A DNA stretch of 64,000 nt, taken from contig NZ_SIZW01000040.1 in assembly GCF_009866805.1 (NCBI RefSeq), forward strand, positions 744,001-808,000, read 5' to 3'. Positions within the stretch are counted from its first letter, which is position 1, and each line of letters opens with the position of its first letter. Source of the DNA: Schauerella aestuarii. Lineage in GTDB: Bacteria; Pseudomonadota; Gammaproteobacteria; Burkholderiales; Burkholderiaceae_B. A program made the translations under genes and the position numbers. A model generated the notes under the pieces. The model did not search any database. It had not been told where the DNA came from and saw nothing but the letters and a program-made list of their open reading frames with translations. This document shows positions 9,058-18,030 of this stretch, in pieces.

Positions 9058-9441
9058 GAGATGTCCCGGCAAAGGGTCGAGTTTACGTCGCGCCTCGTTG
9101 CGGACCTGCCTGCGGGGTGCAGTCGCCGCCGCTCTGCTCATCGGCCGTGGGCGGCGCGATCAGCAAATCTGTGTGCGACATACATGTCCGATTCCGTTGC
9201 GTCTCGATCGCTCTAGAGCGTGGTCAAGGGACCGCATACGTCAACTGATGAGTAACGGAGCATTTCTGTTCTACGACTTTAGGCGTAGATACGGTGCCAA
9301 ATAGACATATTTCGCTTAAGTGACAATGGTAACCAAGGGTAGTGACTGCTAGCCTAAAAGGATGAGTGCAACTAGTGCTTAGGCGTACTCCCAGCCCATC
9401 CTGGCATGACTGATCACATTTTTACCCATCGAGGAATCCCG
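9058..9441. other. 384-base intergenic region upstream of the autotransporter, with repeated elements
   Basis: No gene seen. It is more AT-rich than its surroundings from about 9230 and must carry the autotransporter promoter. It has an inverted repeat CTACG-N8-CGTAG at 9271-9288 and another, GCCTAA-N20-TTAGGC, at 9353-9384. The 9-mer TTAGGCGTA occurs at 9279 and again at 9379, exactly 100 bases apart. These look like binding sites for a regulator, but I cannot name it. Confidence 0.45.
9271..9288. promoter_or_regulatory. Inverted repeat, possible operator upstream of the autotransporter
   Basis: CTACG-N8-CGTAG, overlapping the first of two TTAGGCGTA copies (9279-9287 and 9379-9387). The spacing between copies, 100 bases, is close to whole turns of the helix, which would fit cooperative binding. 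This is an inference from position only. Confidence 0.3.
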
Positions 9442-12399
9442 TTGACGTTTGCATCGAACAAATGGCTCAAGGCCACGGTCGCGTTGAGCGCATCCTATTG
9501 CGCCGGTGCCGCAGCAGCGGATCTGACCGTCTCCCCAAGTGACTGGTACGTATACGATAGCTCGGCCAACTTCCCCGGTGGCGTGCTTGTCAACGGCGGC
9601 AAGCTGACGATTGGCGGCAACAGCGGTGGTTCGGGTGTGGTGATGAATGGCAACGTGGATGCCGTGTCCAACGGCATCGTCGGGGGCTTTGGCACCATCA
9701 ACGGCGATCTCAACGTGTCCGGCAATGCGCGCGTGGCGCCCGGCTATCCCGTCGATACGCCAACCATCGTCTCCAATGGCAACCTCGTCGTGAACGGCAA
9801 CTTGTCGATGAACAACGCCGTGTTCGACTTCGAAACCGGTTATGCGGGATTGCCGATTACGCAACCTGGCACGGGTGACAACATCACTGTTCGCGGCAAC
9901 GCCGCTTTGAACAATACGACGTTGAACGTCTCCGTGAATACGTTGGGGACGACGGCGGGCTATTACCGGATCCTGTCGTACGGCGGCACATTGAGCGGCA
10001 ATGGCCTCACGCTGGGCACCATCACCGGCGACTCCACACCGGCGGCGACGATCCAGTCGCTTACCGACGATAAGCACATCAATCTCATCCTGGGCCCCGG
10101 TACCACCAACCTGTGGAACGGCAATGGCGTGGCGTCGTCCACGCGAGCGGGTGGCGGCAATGGCACATGGACGGCCCTCAGTGCAAATTGGAACAATCCC
10201 GCCAATGCCGCGGGCGCGCTGCCGAATGGCGGCTATGCCATTTTCACGGGCGCGGCGGGGTTGGTAACGGTCGATGGCCGCGACGGCCCGGTGCGCGTGT
10301 CCGGCATCCAGTTCGCGACCGACCGATATCGTTTGCAGGGCGCGCCGATCACCTTGGTGGGCAATGGCGGCAATCCGCCCGCGATCGTGGTGGGCGACGG
10401 CACTTACGCCGCGGGCCGGTTTGTCGACACCATCGACAATGCGTTGCAAGGCACGGAAGGTTTCGTCAAAACCGGCGTGGGATCGGTCATTCTGAACGGC
10501 AACAGCAGCGGCTTGACCGGCCCCATTCTGATCGCAGACGGCGCCTTGGAAATCAACGGCACGTTGAACGGTCCGATGGGTATTGGCCGTGAGGTCGTGC
10601 TGGCGGGCGTGGGCCAGGTGGGCAGTACCGTGCTCTATCCCACGGCCGTGATTTCGCCGGGTAACGATGGTTCGCCGATGGGCACGCTCACCGTCAATGG
10701 CGATCTCACTTTCGACCAGGGTACCGTCTATCGCGTGCATGCCGATCCAAACAGCACCGCGAGCGACCGCATCCACGTGACGGGCGCCGCCTATCTCGAC
10801 GGCAGCGTGGCGCATGTGGGCCCCAACGGCAATTACGCCCCGCGAACGACTTATCCCATCTTGACGGCCGACGGCGGCATCAACGGCCGGTTTACGGGCG
10901 CGTCGAGCGCGTATGCCTTCTTGACGCCCACGCTCAGCTACGACACCCACAATGCGTTCATGACGCTGGCGCGTAACGACGTACCGATCGGCAGCGTTGG
11001 CGGTACGGGCAACCAAGGCAGCGTGGGAGGGTCTTTGGACAATGAGGCGCCGCCCGCGAGCGGCGGGGGCACGCCTGCGCCTGGCGCAGGATCGCCAACA
11101 CCCGGTGCCGGATCTCCATCTCCGGGCGCTGGCACGCCGTCACCGGGCCCCGGCACGGCTTCGCCCGGAACCGGGTCGCCATCGACGGGCAATGGCGCCT
11201 CATCGGGCGGCAATGCATCGGCGTCACCGGGCAATGAAGCGGCACCGTCCGGGAACGGTACTTCACCAGGTCAGGGCGGATCTCCCGTGGCGGGAGGCAA
11301 CAACGTACCTGTGGCGGGCTCTGCCGCCAGCCAGGTGGCGGCGGCCGTGCTCACCATGACGCCGGACGAAGCGCGCTCGGCGTTGAACATGCTGTCCGGT
11401 GAAGCGTATGCAAGCACCGCCAGTGTGCTGCAAAGCCTGGGCGACACCGTTCGCACGCTGCCGCAGGCCCGTCTGCGCGCCAACCTCGACGCACCCATGA
11501 TCGCGGGGCAACCCACCGCGCAGTTGGGCGGCGCATCGTCCAACGCGTTGCCGCAAAGCGGCGCCTCGCCGGTTTGGGCGCAGGTCTTCGGCAACTGGCG
11601 CACGTTCGCAAGCGACGGCAATGCGTCGCGCGTGCGCCAACATGACGGCGGACTCTTCATCGGGGGCGACGGTGCCGTGGGCGGTGGCTGGCGATTGGGC
11701 GGTGCACTCGGCTATATCGACAGCCGCAGCACGATCTCCGATACGTCGTCGCGCACGAATGTCGACAGCTACACGGCGACGTTGTTTGGCGGTCGAAACT
11801 TCTACGTCGGCCCGGGCCATCTTCGTTTCACGGCCGGCGCGGCCTACACCTGGCACGATATCGACACTAAACGCGATGTGGTGGCCGGGAGTCTGAATCA
11901 ACGGTTGTCGTCGTCTTATCACGCGTCGTCGACGCAAGTATTCAGCGAGCTTGGCTACAACCTGAAGCTCGGTGATGCCTATACGGTCGAACCGTTTGCC
12001 GGCTTGGCCTGGAATAACCTGCGCACGCGAGACTTCGAAGAATCGGGTGGTACGGCGGCGCTACGCGGCAAAGGCCGAACCGATGACGTGACGAGCACCA
12101 CGGTGGGACTGCGGGGCGCATGGAAGTTCGGCGCAGAACGTGCACCGAGCCGCCTGACCGCATCGCTGGGCTGGCGCCACGCCATGGGCGATGTGAAGCC
12201 GAGTCAAACGCTGGCGTTCGAGGGCGGCGGCACGTTCGCGGTGACGGGTGTGCCCATTGCACGCGACGCCGCCGTGCTCGGGCTGGGCGCCGACATGACG
12301 ATCGCACGCAACACGACGCTGGGCATCGGCTACGATGCGCAGCTGGGTGGCGGCAATCGGCAGCACTCGGGTCTGCTCAATCTGGCCATGCGTTTTTAA
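9442..12399 (+). CDS. Autotransporter outer membrane beta-barrel domain protein (type Va secretion)
   Basis: 985 residues from a TTG at 9442. I prefer it because CGAGGA sits 6 bases upstream; an in-frame ATG at 9406 has no such site and would add 12 residues. A signal peptide ends near 'CAGAAAA'. The passenger (to about residue 530) is rich in G, N, T and V repeats typical of a beta-helix. A Pro/Gly/Ser linker of repeated 'PGAGSP'-like units follows, about residues 535-625. The last ~275 residues form the autotransporter barrel, ending in Phe ('NLAMRF'). No protease triad or RGD motif is evident, so adhesion or biofilm is the likely role, unproven. Confidence 0.9.
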   Translation: MTFASNKWLKATVALSASYCAGAAAADLTVSPSDWYVYDSSANFPGGVLVNGGKLTIGGNSGGSGVVMNGNVDAVSNGIVGGFGTINGDLNVSGNARVAPGYPVDTPTIVSNGNLVVNGNLSMNNAVFDFETGYAGLPITQPGTGDNITVRGNAALNNTTLNVSVNTLGTTAGYYRILSYGGTLSGNGLTLGTITGDSTPAATIQSLTDDKHINLILGPGTTNLWNGNGVASSTRAGGGNGTWTALSANWNNPANAAGALPNGGYAIFTGAAGLVTVDGRDGPVRVSGIQFATDRYRLQGAPITLVGNGGNPPAIVVGDGTYAAGRFVDTIDNALQGTEGFVKTGVGSVILNGNSSGLTGPILIADGALEINGTLNGPMGIGREVVLAGVGQVGSTVLYPTAVISPGNDGSPMGTLTVNGDLTFDQGTVYRVHADPNSTASDRIHVTGAAYLDGSVAHVGPNGNYAPRTTYPILTADGGINGRFTGASSAYAFLTPTLSYDTHNAFMTLARNDVPIGSVGGTGNQGSVGGSLDNEAPPASGGGTPAPGAGSPTPGAGSPSPGAGTPSPGPGTASPGTGSPSTGNGASSGGNASASPGNEAAPSGNGTSPGQGGSPVAGGNNVPVAGSAASQVAAAVLTMTPDEARSALNMLSGEAYASTASVLQSLGDTVRTLPQARLRANLDAPMIAGQPTAQLGGASSNALPQSGASPVWAQVFGNWRTFASDGNASRVRQHDGGLFIGGDGAVGGGWRLGGALGYIDSRSTISDTSSRTNVDSYTATLFGGRNFYVGPGHLRFTAGAAYTWHDIDTKRDVVAGSLNQRLSSSYHASSTQVFSELGYNLKLGDAYTVEPFAGLAWNNLRTRDFEESGGTAALRGKGRTDDVTSTTVGLRGAWKFGAERAPSRLTASLGWRHAMGDVKPSQTLAFEGGGTFAVTGVPIARDAAVLGLGADMTIARNTTLGIGYDAQLGGGNRQHSGLLNLAMRF
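11070..11300 (+). repeat. Coding repeat: Pro/Gly/Ser linker of the autotransporter
   Basis: Imperfect 18- to 24-base units encode a run of G-[ST]-P-[ATS]-P-G-A-G-like motifs, degenerating into GNGAS-type repeats. It separates passenger from barrel. Such a region can change length by slippage and is a natural place for strain-to-strain variation. Confidence 0.7.
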
Positions 12400-12497
12400 T
12401 TTGCCGTGGGTGATCAGGGACGCGATTCGATCATTGTCGAACGCGCCCTGGCTCGGCGCCCACGCATCGGGCGATTTGGGTCATGTCTGAAAAAGGT

Positions 12498-12671
12498 TCA
12501 GGGCATGTCCAAAGAAAAGAGTGCGGCGAAATACCAGGCGATGAAAATTGCGCTGATCACAACGATCGCAATGCTCAACCCGCGTTCCGCCCCGCGCGTG
12601 CGCCAAGCCAAAATCATCGCCAGTAGGGTGATGACGGGCAGAAGAAGAAAAAGGATCGGCATGAAAGGCAT
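12498..12671 (-). CDS. Small two-helix membrane protein, unknown function
   Basis: 57 residues. There are two hydrophobic segments ('ILFLLLPVITLLAMILAW' and 'LSIAIVVISAIFIAWYFAALF') joined by a charged turn 'RTRGAERG'. The pattern of a helical hairpin with a positive loop is not what random sequence gives, so I think it is real. It starts at the ATG at 12671, 35 bases after the esterase stop on the same strand, so the two may be co-transcribed. I do not recognise a family. Confidence 0.5.
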   Translation of the reverse strand: MPFMPILFLLLPVITLLAMILAWRTRGAERGLSIAIVVISAIFIAWYFAALFSLDMP

Positions 12672-12706
12672 CCGGTGATGATGGGTTTGTGCCGCGGTCT
12701 TCCGCG

Positions 12707-13696
12707 CTAAGGCCGGGGCAACGATGCCCAGCGAACAACCGTGGGCATCATCGCAGACGCCGTCGTCATGTGATCCTGATTCGATAGCTCGACGTAGCGC
12801 AACGCGTCGCCCGCTAAGCCGATGCGCGCCAACACATCGCGCGCGCTGCGTGCACCGTCGAGCATTTCGGCCGAGCCCGCAGGGAAACCCGGCCATTCTT
12901 CCGTCGCCATCGCCAGCATCACTTCGGCTTTGCCCGGCTTGAGCGCGGCCAGGTCTTTCAATATGCGGCTGTCGTCCCACCAGACGGCAGGACTCAGCGA
13001 CACGTAGCGTTGAAATGCCTGCGGCTGGGTCGCCAGCGCATGGAGCACGTAATAGCCGCCGAGCGAATGGCCGGCCAGCGTTTGTCGTGCGGCATTGACG
13101 CGATACTTCGCGGCGAGCGCAGGCCGCAGCTCATCGACGAGGAAGGTCGTGAAGGCGTCCGCGCCACCCGGCTTCGGACCGCGCAGGCGCTCCAGCGATG
13201 CCGGATTGATGGCGGGCGGCACGAAATCCCAGGTGCGTCGTTCGCCATTGATCGGCTCGTCGCCCGGATACGCGACCCCCACGACAAGGGTAGGGGCAGC
13301 GTCAGTAAGCTTGCCCTTCTCCGGAATGAGGGGGAACTGGCGTAGCAGGCTCACGGCGTCTGCCGCCGCGCCAAAGTACGCATTGGCGTCGAGCAGGACC
13401 AGCACGCCGTAACCCTCGGGCGGCGGCTCTCCCGGGGGTACCGATACGAGAATACGATAGTCGCGACCTGCGCGAGAGGTGAGGTTGAACACCTGCGTGT
13501 GCGGCAATGCAGTCGAATCGGCGGGCACCAAAGCAGGTGCCGAAGCGGACGCCGAGGTTGACGCCAACGCAGGTGCGCCTGCCGCAGGGGCGTCGGCGGC
13601 AGGCGTGGCTGCAGAGGCATCATGCGCCAAGGCATTTCCGGCCATTGCAGCCAATAGACTCAGACCGGCGAGCCGGCGATATACGGTACTGATCAT
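12707..13696 (-). CDS. Secreted alpha/beta hydrolase, putative esterase family (IroE/Fes-like fold)
   Basis: 329 residues. An N-terminal signal peptide ('LSLLAAMAGNALAHD') is followed by an Ala/Ser/Pro-rich linker of about 40 residues, then an esterase-D type fold. The nucleophile elbow is 'GHSLGGYY' and a late 'QDHMTT' supplies a likely catalytic His. Relatives hydrolyse siderophore esters, S-formylglutathione or other esters; no siderophore genes lie nearby, so the substrate is open. The small membrane protein gene follows on the same strand. Confidence 0.82.
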   Translation of the reverse strand: MISTVYRRLAGLSLLAAMAGNALAHDASAATPAADAPAAGAPALASTSASASAPALVPADSTALPHTQVFNLTSRAGRDYRILVSVPPGEPPPEGYGVLVLLDANAYFGAAADAVSLLRQFPLIPEKGKLTDAAPTLVVGVAYPGDEPINGERRTWDFVPPAINPASLERLRGPKPGGADAFTTFLVDELRPALAAKYRVNAARQTLAGHSLGGYYVLHALATQPQAFQRYVSLSPAVWWDDSRILKDLAALKPGKAEVMLAMATEEWPGFPAGSAEMLDGARSARDVLARIGLAGDALRYVELSNQDHMTTASAMMPTVVRWASLPRP

Positions 13697-13780
13697 GTAG
13701 CGGTTCTTCCTGATTCCGGTGGCATCGCAGCAGCGCGCTGCACGGGCGCGAGGTCGTAAACAATTTTGCCATGGTGGCGA

Positions 13781-13793
13781 CAGTGACTCACTG
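13781..13793. promoter_or_regulatory. Perfect short palindrome between esterase and GST genes
   Basis: CAGTGA-C-TCACTG lies in the 269-base divergent intergenic region 13697-13965. It resembles a compact operator half-site pair, but I cannot link it to a regulator. Nothing else clear is seen in this gap. Confidence 0.3.
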
Positions 13794-13965
13794 CAGCGAG
13801 GTTAGCGCATCGCTATGCGTATCGCATGCTTTGCGCGCGCCTTTCGCTGTCGCGTGTGGGCAATTCCAGTGCGCACGCTGGCAAGGCACGCCGCCACAAC
13901 GCCCCTAGTATTGACGCACGCCTTTCATTGGGTCCGTTCATCCGGACACGACGCCAACGCTGCTC

Positions 13966-14631
13966 ATGATCACACTCTACGACCATCCTCGCTCCGGCAA
14001 TTGCTATCGCGTGCGCCTCTTCCTTTCTTTGATCGGCTTAGCCAGCCGGCGTGTGTTTGTGGACGTGCTCGCGCGAGCAAACCACACCGAGGCCTTCGAA
14101 CGCGTCAGCGCTTTCAGGCAAGTGCCGGCGATCCAGGATGGCGATGACGAGCCCATCTGGGACAGCCACGCGATCCTGCTCTATCTGGCGCACAGGTACG
14201 CGCCGCAGTGGATTGCACCGTCTGATCAGATGGGTCAGATGCATGCATGGATCTCGGTATCCACCAATGAGATCGCCAATAGTTTGCAACCGCTGCGCCT
14301 GACGAAGGTTGTGAGCACCGAAGAAGCTGCGCATCACCTCGGGGTCGACGCGTCGCTTCTCGACGTTGCTGGCCTCGAGAGAAAAACGCATCGCACATTG
14401 GCCGCGTTCAATAAACGCCTGACCGAACACGAATGGCTTGCGGTCTCACGCAGCGTGGCTGACGTGGACTGCTACGGCTATCTGGCACTCGCTGAAGAAG
14501 CGGGCATCGATGTCGCCAACTATCCGGCGATCGCGGCCTGGCGCCATCGCATTGAAGCGCTCCCGGGCTACGTTAGGCACGGGGACACTGCGTCCAGCGC
14601 ACCACACGACGGATTCCTCAACAACCCATGA
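13966..14631 (+). CDS. Glutathione S-transferase family protein
   Basis: 221 residues. The N-terminal thioredoxin-like half begins 'MITLYDHPRSGNCYR', with Ser10 as the likely catalytic residue that activates glutathione. 'QVPAI' with the cis-Pro and 'WDSHAILLYLA' (the E/D-S glutathione site) follow. The C-terminal all-helical half ends 'ADVDCYGYLAL'. It acts in the cytosol on electrophiles or as an isomerase; substrate unknown. Its stop is at the beginning of the next gene, so it is probably co-transcribed with the MHS permease. Confidence 0.85.
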   Translation: MITLYDHPRSGNCYRVRLFLSLIGLASRRVFVDVLARANHTEAFERVSAFRQVPAIQDGDDEPIWDSHAILLYLAHRYAPQWIAPSDQMGQMHAWISVSTNEIANSLQPLRLTKVVSTEEAAHHLGVDASLLDVAGLERKTHRTLAAFNKRLTEHEWLAVSRSVADVDCYGYLALAEEAGIDVANYPAIAAWRHRIEALPGYVRHGDTASSAPHDGFLNNP

Positions 14632-14642
14632 CAGGTAACAAC

Positions 14643-15959
14643 ATGGACGCGATTCACACACCGAGTCAGCCCCTCTCGGCGCCGACCAAGAAACCGAATC
14701 TCTTTCGGGTGTCCGTGGCCACCGTGGTGGGGACGGCCGTCGAAGCCTTCGATTTTCTGGCCTATGGCACCGCTGCCGCGTTGGTTTTCAACAAGTTGTT
14801 TTTTCCGCAGTTCGATCCGTTGACCGGCACCTTGGCGGCTTTCGCTGCCTTTGCCAGCGGCATGCTTGCGCGTCCGATCGGTGGCATTCTGTTCGGTCAC
14901 TTCGGCGACCGGATCGGCCGCAAGTCGATGTTGACGCTGAGTTTGTTGATCATGGGTATCTGTACGGTGCTGATCGGACTGCTGCCCACCTACGAGCAGA
15001 TCGGGGTGTGGGCGCCGATCCTGTTGGTTGCGCTGCGCGTGGGGCAAGGCTTGTCGTTCGGTGGCGAAATGGGCGGCGCCATGCTGATGGCGGTCGAGCA
15101 TGCACCGCCTAAATGGAAGGCACTTTTCGGCAGCTTGCCCTTGGTTGGCGCACCCTTGGGCATTCTGCTTTCGGTAGGCGCATTTGCCTTGGTCACGCGC
15201 CTGCCCGAAGCCGACTTTCTGGCGTGGGGTTGGCGTTTGCCTTTTCTCGCAAGTGCCGTGCTGATCGTCGTCGGCTTACTGATACGTCGAGGTATCGATG
15301 AGTCTCCCGACTTTGCGCGTGTTAAACAGCAGCGTTCGCAAGTTGCCATGCCGGCAATGGAATTGCTTCGCAAGCATGGCAAGTCGCTTTTGCTGTGCAT
15401 CGGTTGCAAGCTCGCGGAGGTCACACTGATCTACACGTTCCTGGTGTTTTCAGTGTCTTATGCGGTGTCGTCGCTGGGATTCAGCCGCAGCGATGCGCTG
15501 CATGCGTTGCTGTACGGCGCAGCGGTGCTGACCTTTACCATTCCTTTATTCGGCGTCTTGGGCGACCGTTACGGACCGCGTCGCGTGTGCGGGTGGGGCG
15601 GGTTGCTATTAGCGGTGATGGCCGTGCCGATATTCATGGCCGTCGGCAGCGGATCGCTCATGGCCTACAGTGTTGCAGTATTCATTGCCATGGCGCTGAA
15701 CTACGCCATGATGATCGCGCCGCAATCGAGTCTTTACGCCGCGCAGTTCCCGGCTGAACTTCGCTATTCGGGACTGTCGATCGGCGTGCAATTCTCAGCC
15801 GCTATCGGCGGCGGCCTGGCACCGATCGTGTCGGCGATGCTCGTGGCGAAGTTTGGCAGCATTGTGCCGGTTGGCGTTTATCTCGCCGTTCTGGGGGTGG
15901 TGGCGGGAACGTCGGCATTTCTGATGCGGCCGACCGGCCGTGAAGTGCGCGGCGACTAG
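14643..15959 (+). CDS. MFS transporter, metabolite:H+ symporter (MHS) family
   Basis: 438 residues with 12 predicted helices. MHS hallmarks are 'AVEAFDFLAYG' in TM1, 'GGILFGHFGDRIGRKSML' after TM2 and 'RVGQGLSFGGEMGGA' in TM4. Relatives import organic acids, betaines or aromatic acids with protons. I start at ATG 14643, which has ACAGG 7 bases upstream; an ATG at 14628 overlaps the GST stop (ATGA) and is the alternative. The GST gene just upstream may process the imported compound. Confidence 0.88.
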   Translation: MDAIHTPSQPLSAPTKKPNLFRVSVATVVGTAVEAFDFLAYGTAAALVFNKLFFPQFDPLTGTLAAFAAFASGMLARPIGGILFGHFGDRIGRKSMLTLSLLIMGICTVLIGLLPTYEQIGVWAPILLVALRVGQGLSFGGEMGGAMLMAVEHAPPKWKALFGSLPLVGAPLGILLSVGAFALVTRLPEADFLAWGWRLPFLASAVLIVVGLLIRRGIDESPDFARVKQQRSQVAMPAMELLRKHGKSLLLCIGCKLAEVTLIYTFLVFSVSYAVSSLGFSRSDALHALLYGAAVLTFTIPLFGVLGDRYGPRRVCGWGGLLLAVMAVPIFMAVGSGSLMAYSVAVFIAMALNYAMMIAPQSSLYAAQFPAELRYSGLSIGVQFSAAIGGGLAPIVSAMLVAKFGSIVPVGVYLAVLGVVAGTSAFLMRPTGREVRGD

Positions 15960-16020
15960 CTCGGTCGTACGAAGCAGCGCATTCACCATTACGACGGAAG
16001 CATGTCGCCATGCCGCAACG

Positions 16021-17034
16021 CTACTGCGACACCGGCTGCGCTTGCTCACGATATCGATTGGGTGGGCAGCCGAAGCGCTCCTGAAAGCGGCGGCTGAAAT
16101 GGCTTGCGTCCTGGAAGCCGCAAGCCAATGCGATGTCTTTGACAGGGGTTTGGTTCTTGCGAGGATCTTCCAAGGCTTCGCGCGCCAATTGCAGCCGACG
16201 CTCTCGCACGTACTGATTGTATTGCGTGCCCTGCATCTGGAATAAGCGGTGCACCCATCGACTTGAAGCGCGCAGGGCCCGTGCCACTTCGCTGACCGAA
16301 AGATCCACGTCGGCGATGTGCGTCTCGAGATAACAGGTCAGGGCTTGCCAACTTTCGACAGCGCCTCGCTGTGCGACGGGAATCTGTTCGAGTTGCTGGC
16401 TGGTGTAGATGGCGGCAAGCATCGACATCAGTGCCTGTTCGCCAAACAGGGAAGACGTCGGGCTCGTTTCGCTACTGTCGAAAAACACATGGTTCAGCCA
16501 GCGATGCGCGGTCTGCGTCATCGGTAGGGCGGCCGCTGCGCGCTGAGCGGTAAATGACGTGCTGTCCTGGGCATGCGCGCCCAACAGGCGCAGCAAAGAC
16601 GCCTTGATCACCACCAGCCGTGAGTCGGTGAACATGCGCACCGCAGACGGCAGCGCCGTGGTGCGAAAAATGATGTCGCCTGTTTCAACGGGCAGGCTCG
16701 TCCCATTCTGCGTCATCTCGCCCGATCCGTGCACGACAAAACAGGCCAGAAACTCTGCACGCAGCGCATCGGTTGCGTGCTCGGCACGGTGATTGACGGC
16801 AATGGGTGTGGCCTCCAGATTCACCGCCAGACCGCCGGCACGCAGCCGGCACGCTTGAAGATGCAGGCGTGGGTGTGACGTCAGCGCCCGCACGTCACCA
16901 GGGAGCACCAGTTTGGCGAGTTGCGCCTGATAGCCCGAGAGTTCGCCCGCATGAAACGGGCGGAACTGTGGCGCGAAGTTCAGGTCGGCCTCGACAGGGG
17001 CAGGGTGGGATGCAGTCAGGGACGCGCTGCGCAT
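16021..17034 (-). CDS. AraC family transcriptional regulator
   Basis: 337 residues from the ATG at 17034; the frame is open to 17106, with no better start. An N-terminal AraC_binding_2-like effector domain ('CFVVHGSGEMTQNG', 'ETGDIIFRTTALP') is followed by two helix-turn-helix units in the last ~100 residues, including 'LSVSEVARALRASSRWVHRLF' and 'VKDIALACGFQDASHFSRRF'. It is transcribed divergently from the class II aldolase gene and probably controls it and perhaps the MHS/GST pair. Several palindromes lie in the shared intergenic region. Confidence 0.88.
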   Translation of the reverse strand: MRSASLTASHPAPVEADLNFAPQFRPFHAGELSGYQAQLAKLVLPGDVRALTSHPRLHLQACRLRAGGLAVNLEATPIAVNHRAEHATDALRAEFLACFVVHGSGEMTQNGTSLPVETGDIIFRTTALPSAVRMFTDSRLVVIKASLLRLLGAHAQDSTSFTAQRAAAALPMTQTAHRWLNHVFFDSSETSPTSSLFGEQALMSMLAAIYTSQQLEQIPVAQRGAVESWQALTCYLETHIADVDLSVSEVARALRASSRWVHRLFQMQGTQYNQYVRERRLQLAREALEDPRKNQTPVKDIALACGFQDASHFSRRFQERFGCPPNRYREQAQPVSQ

Positions 17035-17054
17035 GGGAAGGATGACACTCGCAA

Positions 17055-17066
17055 AACGGGCCCGTT
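17055..17066. promoter_or_regulatory. Perfect 12-bp palindrome upstream of the AraC-type gene
   Basis: AACGGGCCCGTT, 21 bases upstream of the chosen start of the AraC-type gene. It could be an autoregulatory site. If the longer form of the protein were used it would be coding, which lowers confidence. Confidence 0.3.
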
Positions 17067-17098
17067 GCCCGTCGCACATTTTTATCCATCGACACTGG

Positions 17099-17133
17099 CG
17101 GCACACTTGCCGTTAACCCTATGTGATGTCACA
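17099..17133. promoter_or_regulatory. Two inverted repeats between the AraC-type regulator and the class II aldolase
   Basis: CGGCA-CACT-TGCCG at 17099-17112 and TGTGA-TG-TCACA at 17122-17133. They lie about 90-120 bases upstream of the aldolase start, a usual place for AraC-family activator sites. The TGTGA arms recall CRP half-sites, but the 2-base spacer does not fit CRP. Confidence 0.35.
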
Positions 17134-17220
17134 CCTGGACAAGCTGCGTGCGCCTGCGGTCAAGTGCCGCGGTGCATTGGCAAGATTTAATGAGCGTAGA
17201 ACATCTATCGGGAGCGCCAA

Positions 17221-18006
17221 GTGGACGACAAGCAAATTCAATCCGATGCATTTTTCGCCCGATCGGCGAACAAGCTGGATTTCGGCAACTGGAATACTCA
17301 GGAAAAAATCGCGTTGAGCTGCCGTATTCTGGCAAGCGAAGGGCATTCGGAAACGCTCGCCGGGCAGATCACTATCCGCGACGACGATGGCACCTATTTG
17401 ACGACACCGCTTGCGCAAGCCTTCGACGAGATCAGGCCGCAGAGCGTGATACGCATCGATGACGACATGAATGTGCTTGAGGGGCAGGGCACGCCAAACC
17501 CCGCCGTGCGATTTCACTTTTGGGTGTATCGCCAGCGGCCCGAGGTGCGATGCATCATTCATACGCACCCGCCGTATGTGTCGACGTTGGCCATGACGGG
17601 CCAGCCCCTGATCGTCGCTCAGATGGACGCGACGCCCTTTCATAACGACTGTGCGCATCTCAAGGAGTGGCCCGGGTTACCGATCGCGGACCAGGAAGGG
17701 GAAATCATCGCCGGCGCGTTGGGCGAGAAGCGCTGCATTCTGCTCGCCAATCATGGATTTCTCGCAGCGACGGGGTCGGTGGAGGAAACGCTTTATCTGT
17801 CGGTATTGATCGAACGTGCGGCACGCAACCAGTTGATGGCTGCCGCAGCGTATGGCGAAGTGCGGCCCGTGGACGATGCGTTGGCCGCAGAGTCGCACGA
17901 CTTCCTGCTCAAGCCCACCATCGTACGGGCGAGTTTTGCCATGTTTGCGCGTCGCATCGAGCGTCAGCAGGTGGCCGGGGAACAATGGACGCGCACGAGC
18001 GTGTGA
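17221..18006 (+). CDS. Class II aldolase/adducin family protein
   Basis: 261 residues from a GTG preceded by GGGAG. The Zn-binding 'HTHPP' and a later 'ANHGF' histidine fit the aldolase II fold, as does the start 'LSCRILASEGHSE'. Members cleave sugar phosphates (fuculose/ribulose type) or decarboxylate related acids. The family also includes many uncharacterised proteins from betaproteobacteria, so I give no substrate. It is divergent from the AraC-type regulator and converges on the 2-hydroxyacid dehydrogenase gene, with a GC-rich hairpin between the two stops. Confidence 0.85.
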   Translation: MDDKQIQSDAFFARSANKLDFGNWNTQEKIALSCRILASEGHSETLAGQITIRDDDGTYLTTPLAQAFDEIRPQSVIRIDDDMNVLEGQGTPNPAVRFHFWVYRQRPEVRCIIHTHPPYVSTLAMTGQPLIVAQMDATPFHNDCAHLKEWPGLPIADQEGEIIAGALGEKRCILLANHGFLAATGSVEETLYLSVLIERAARNQLMAAAAYGEVRPVDDALAAESHDFLLKPTIVRASFAMFARRIERQQVAGEQWTRTSV

Positions 18007-18030
18007 TGGCAAGGTGCGGCGCGCGCTTTT

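Noticed and set aside
9379-11016. Long open frame antisense to the autotransporter gene
   Set aside because: It has the Arg/His/Ala-rich composition of the reverse frame of a GC-rich gene, no family motif and no start signal; the forward frame has clear autotransporter features.
11070-11300. Repeat array resembling a CRISPR or satellite
   Set aside because: The units are in-frame coding repeats for the Pro/Gly linker of the autotransporter, with no spacers and no cas genes.
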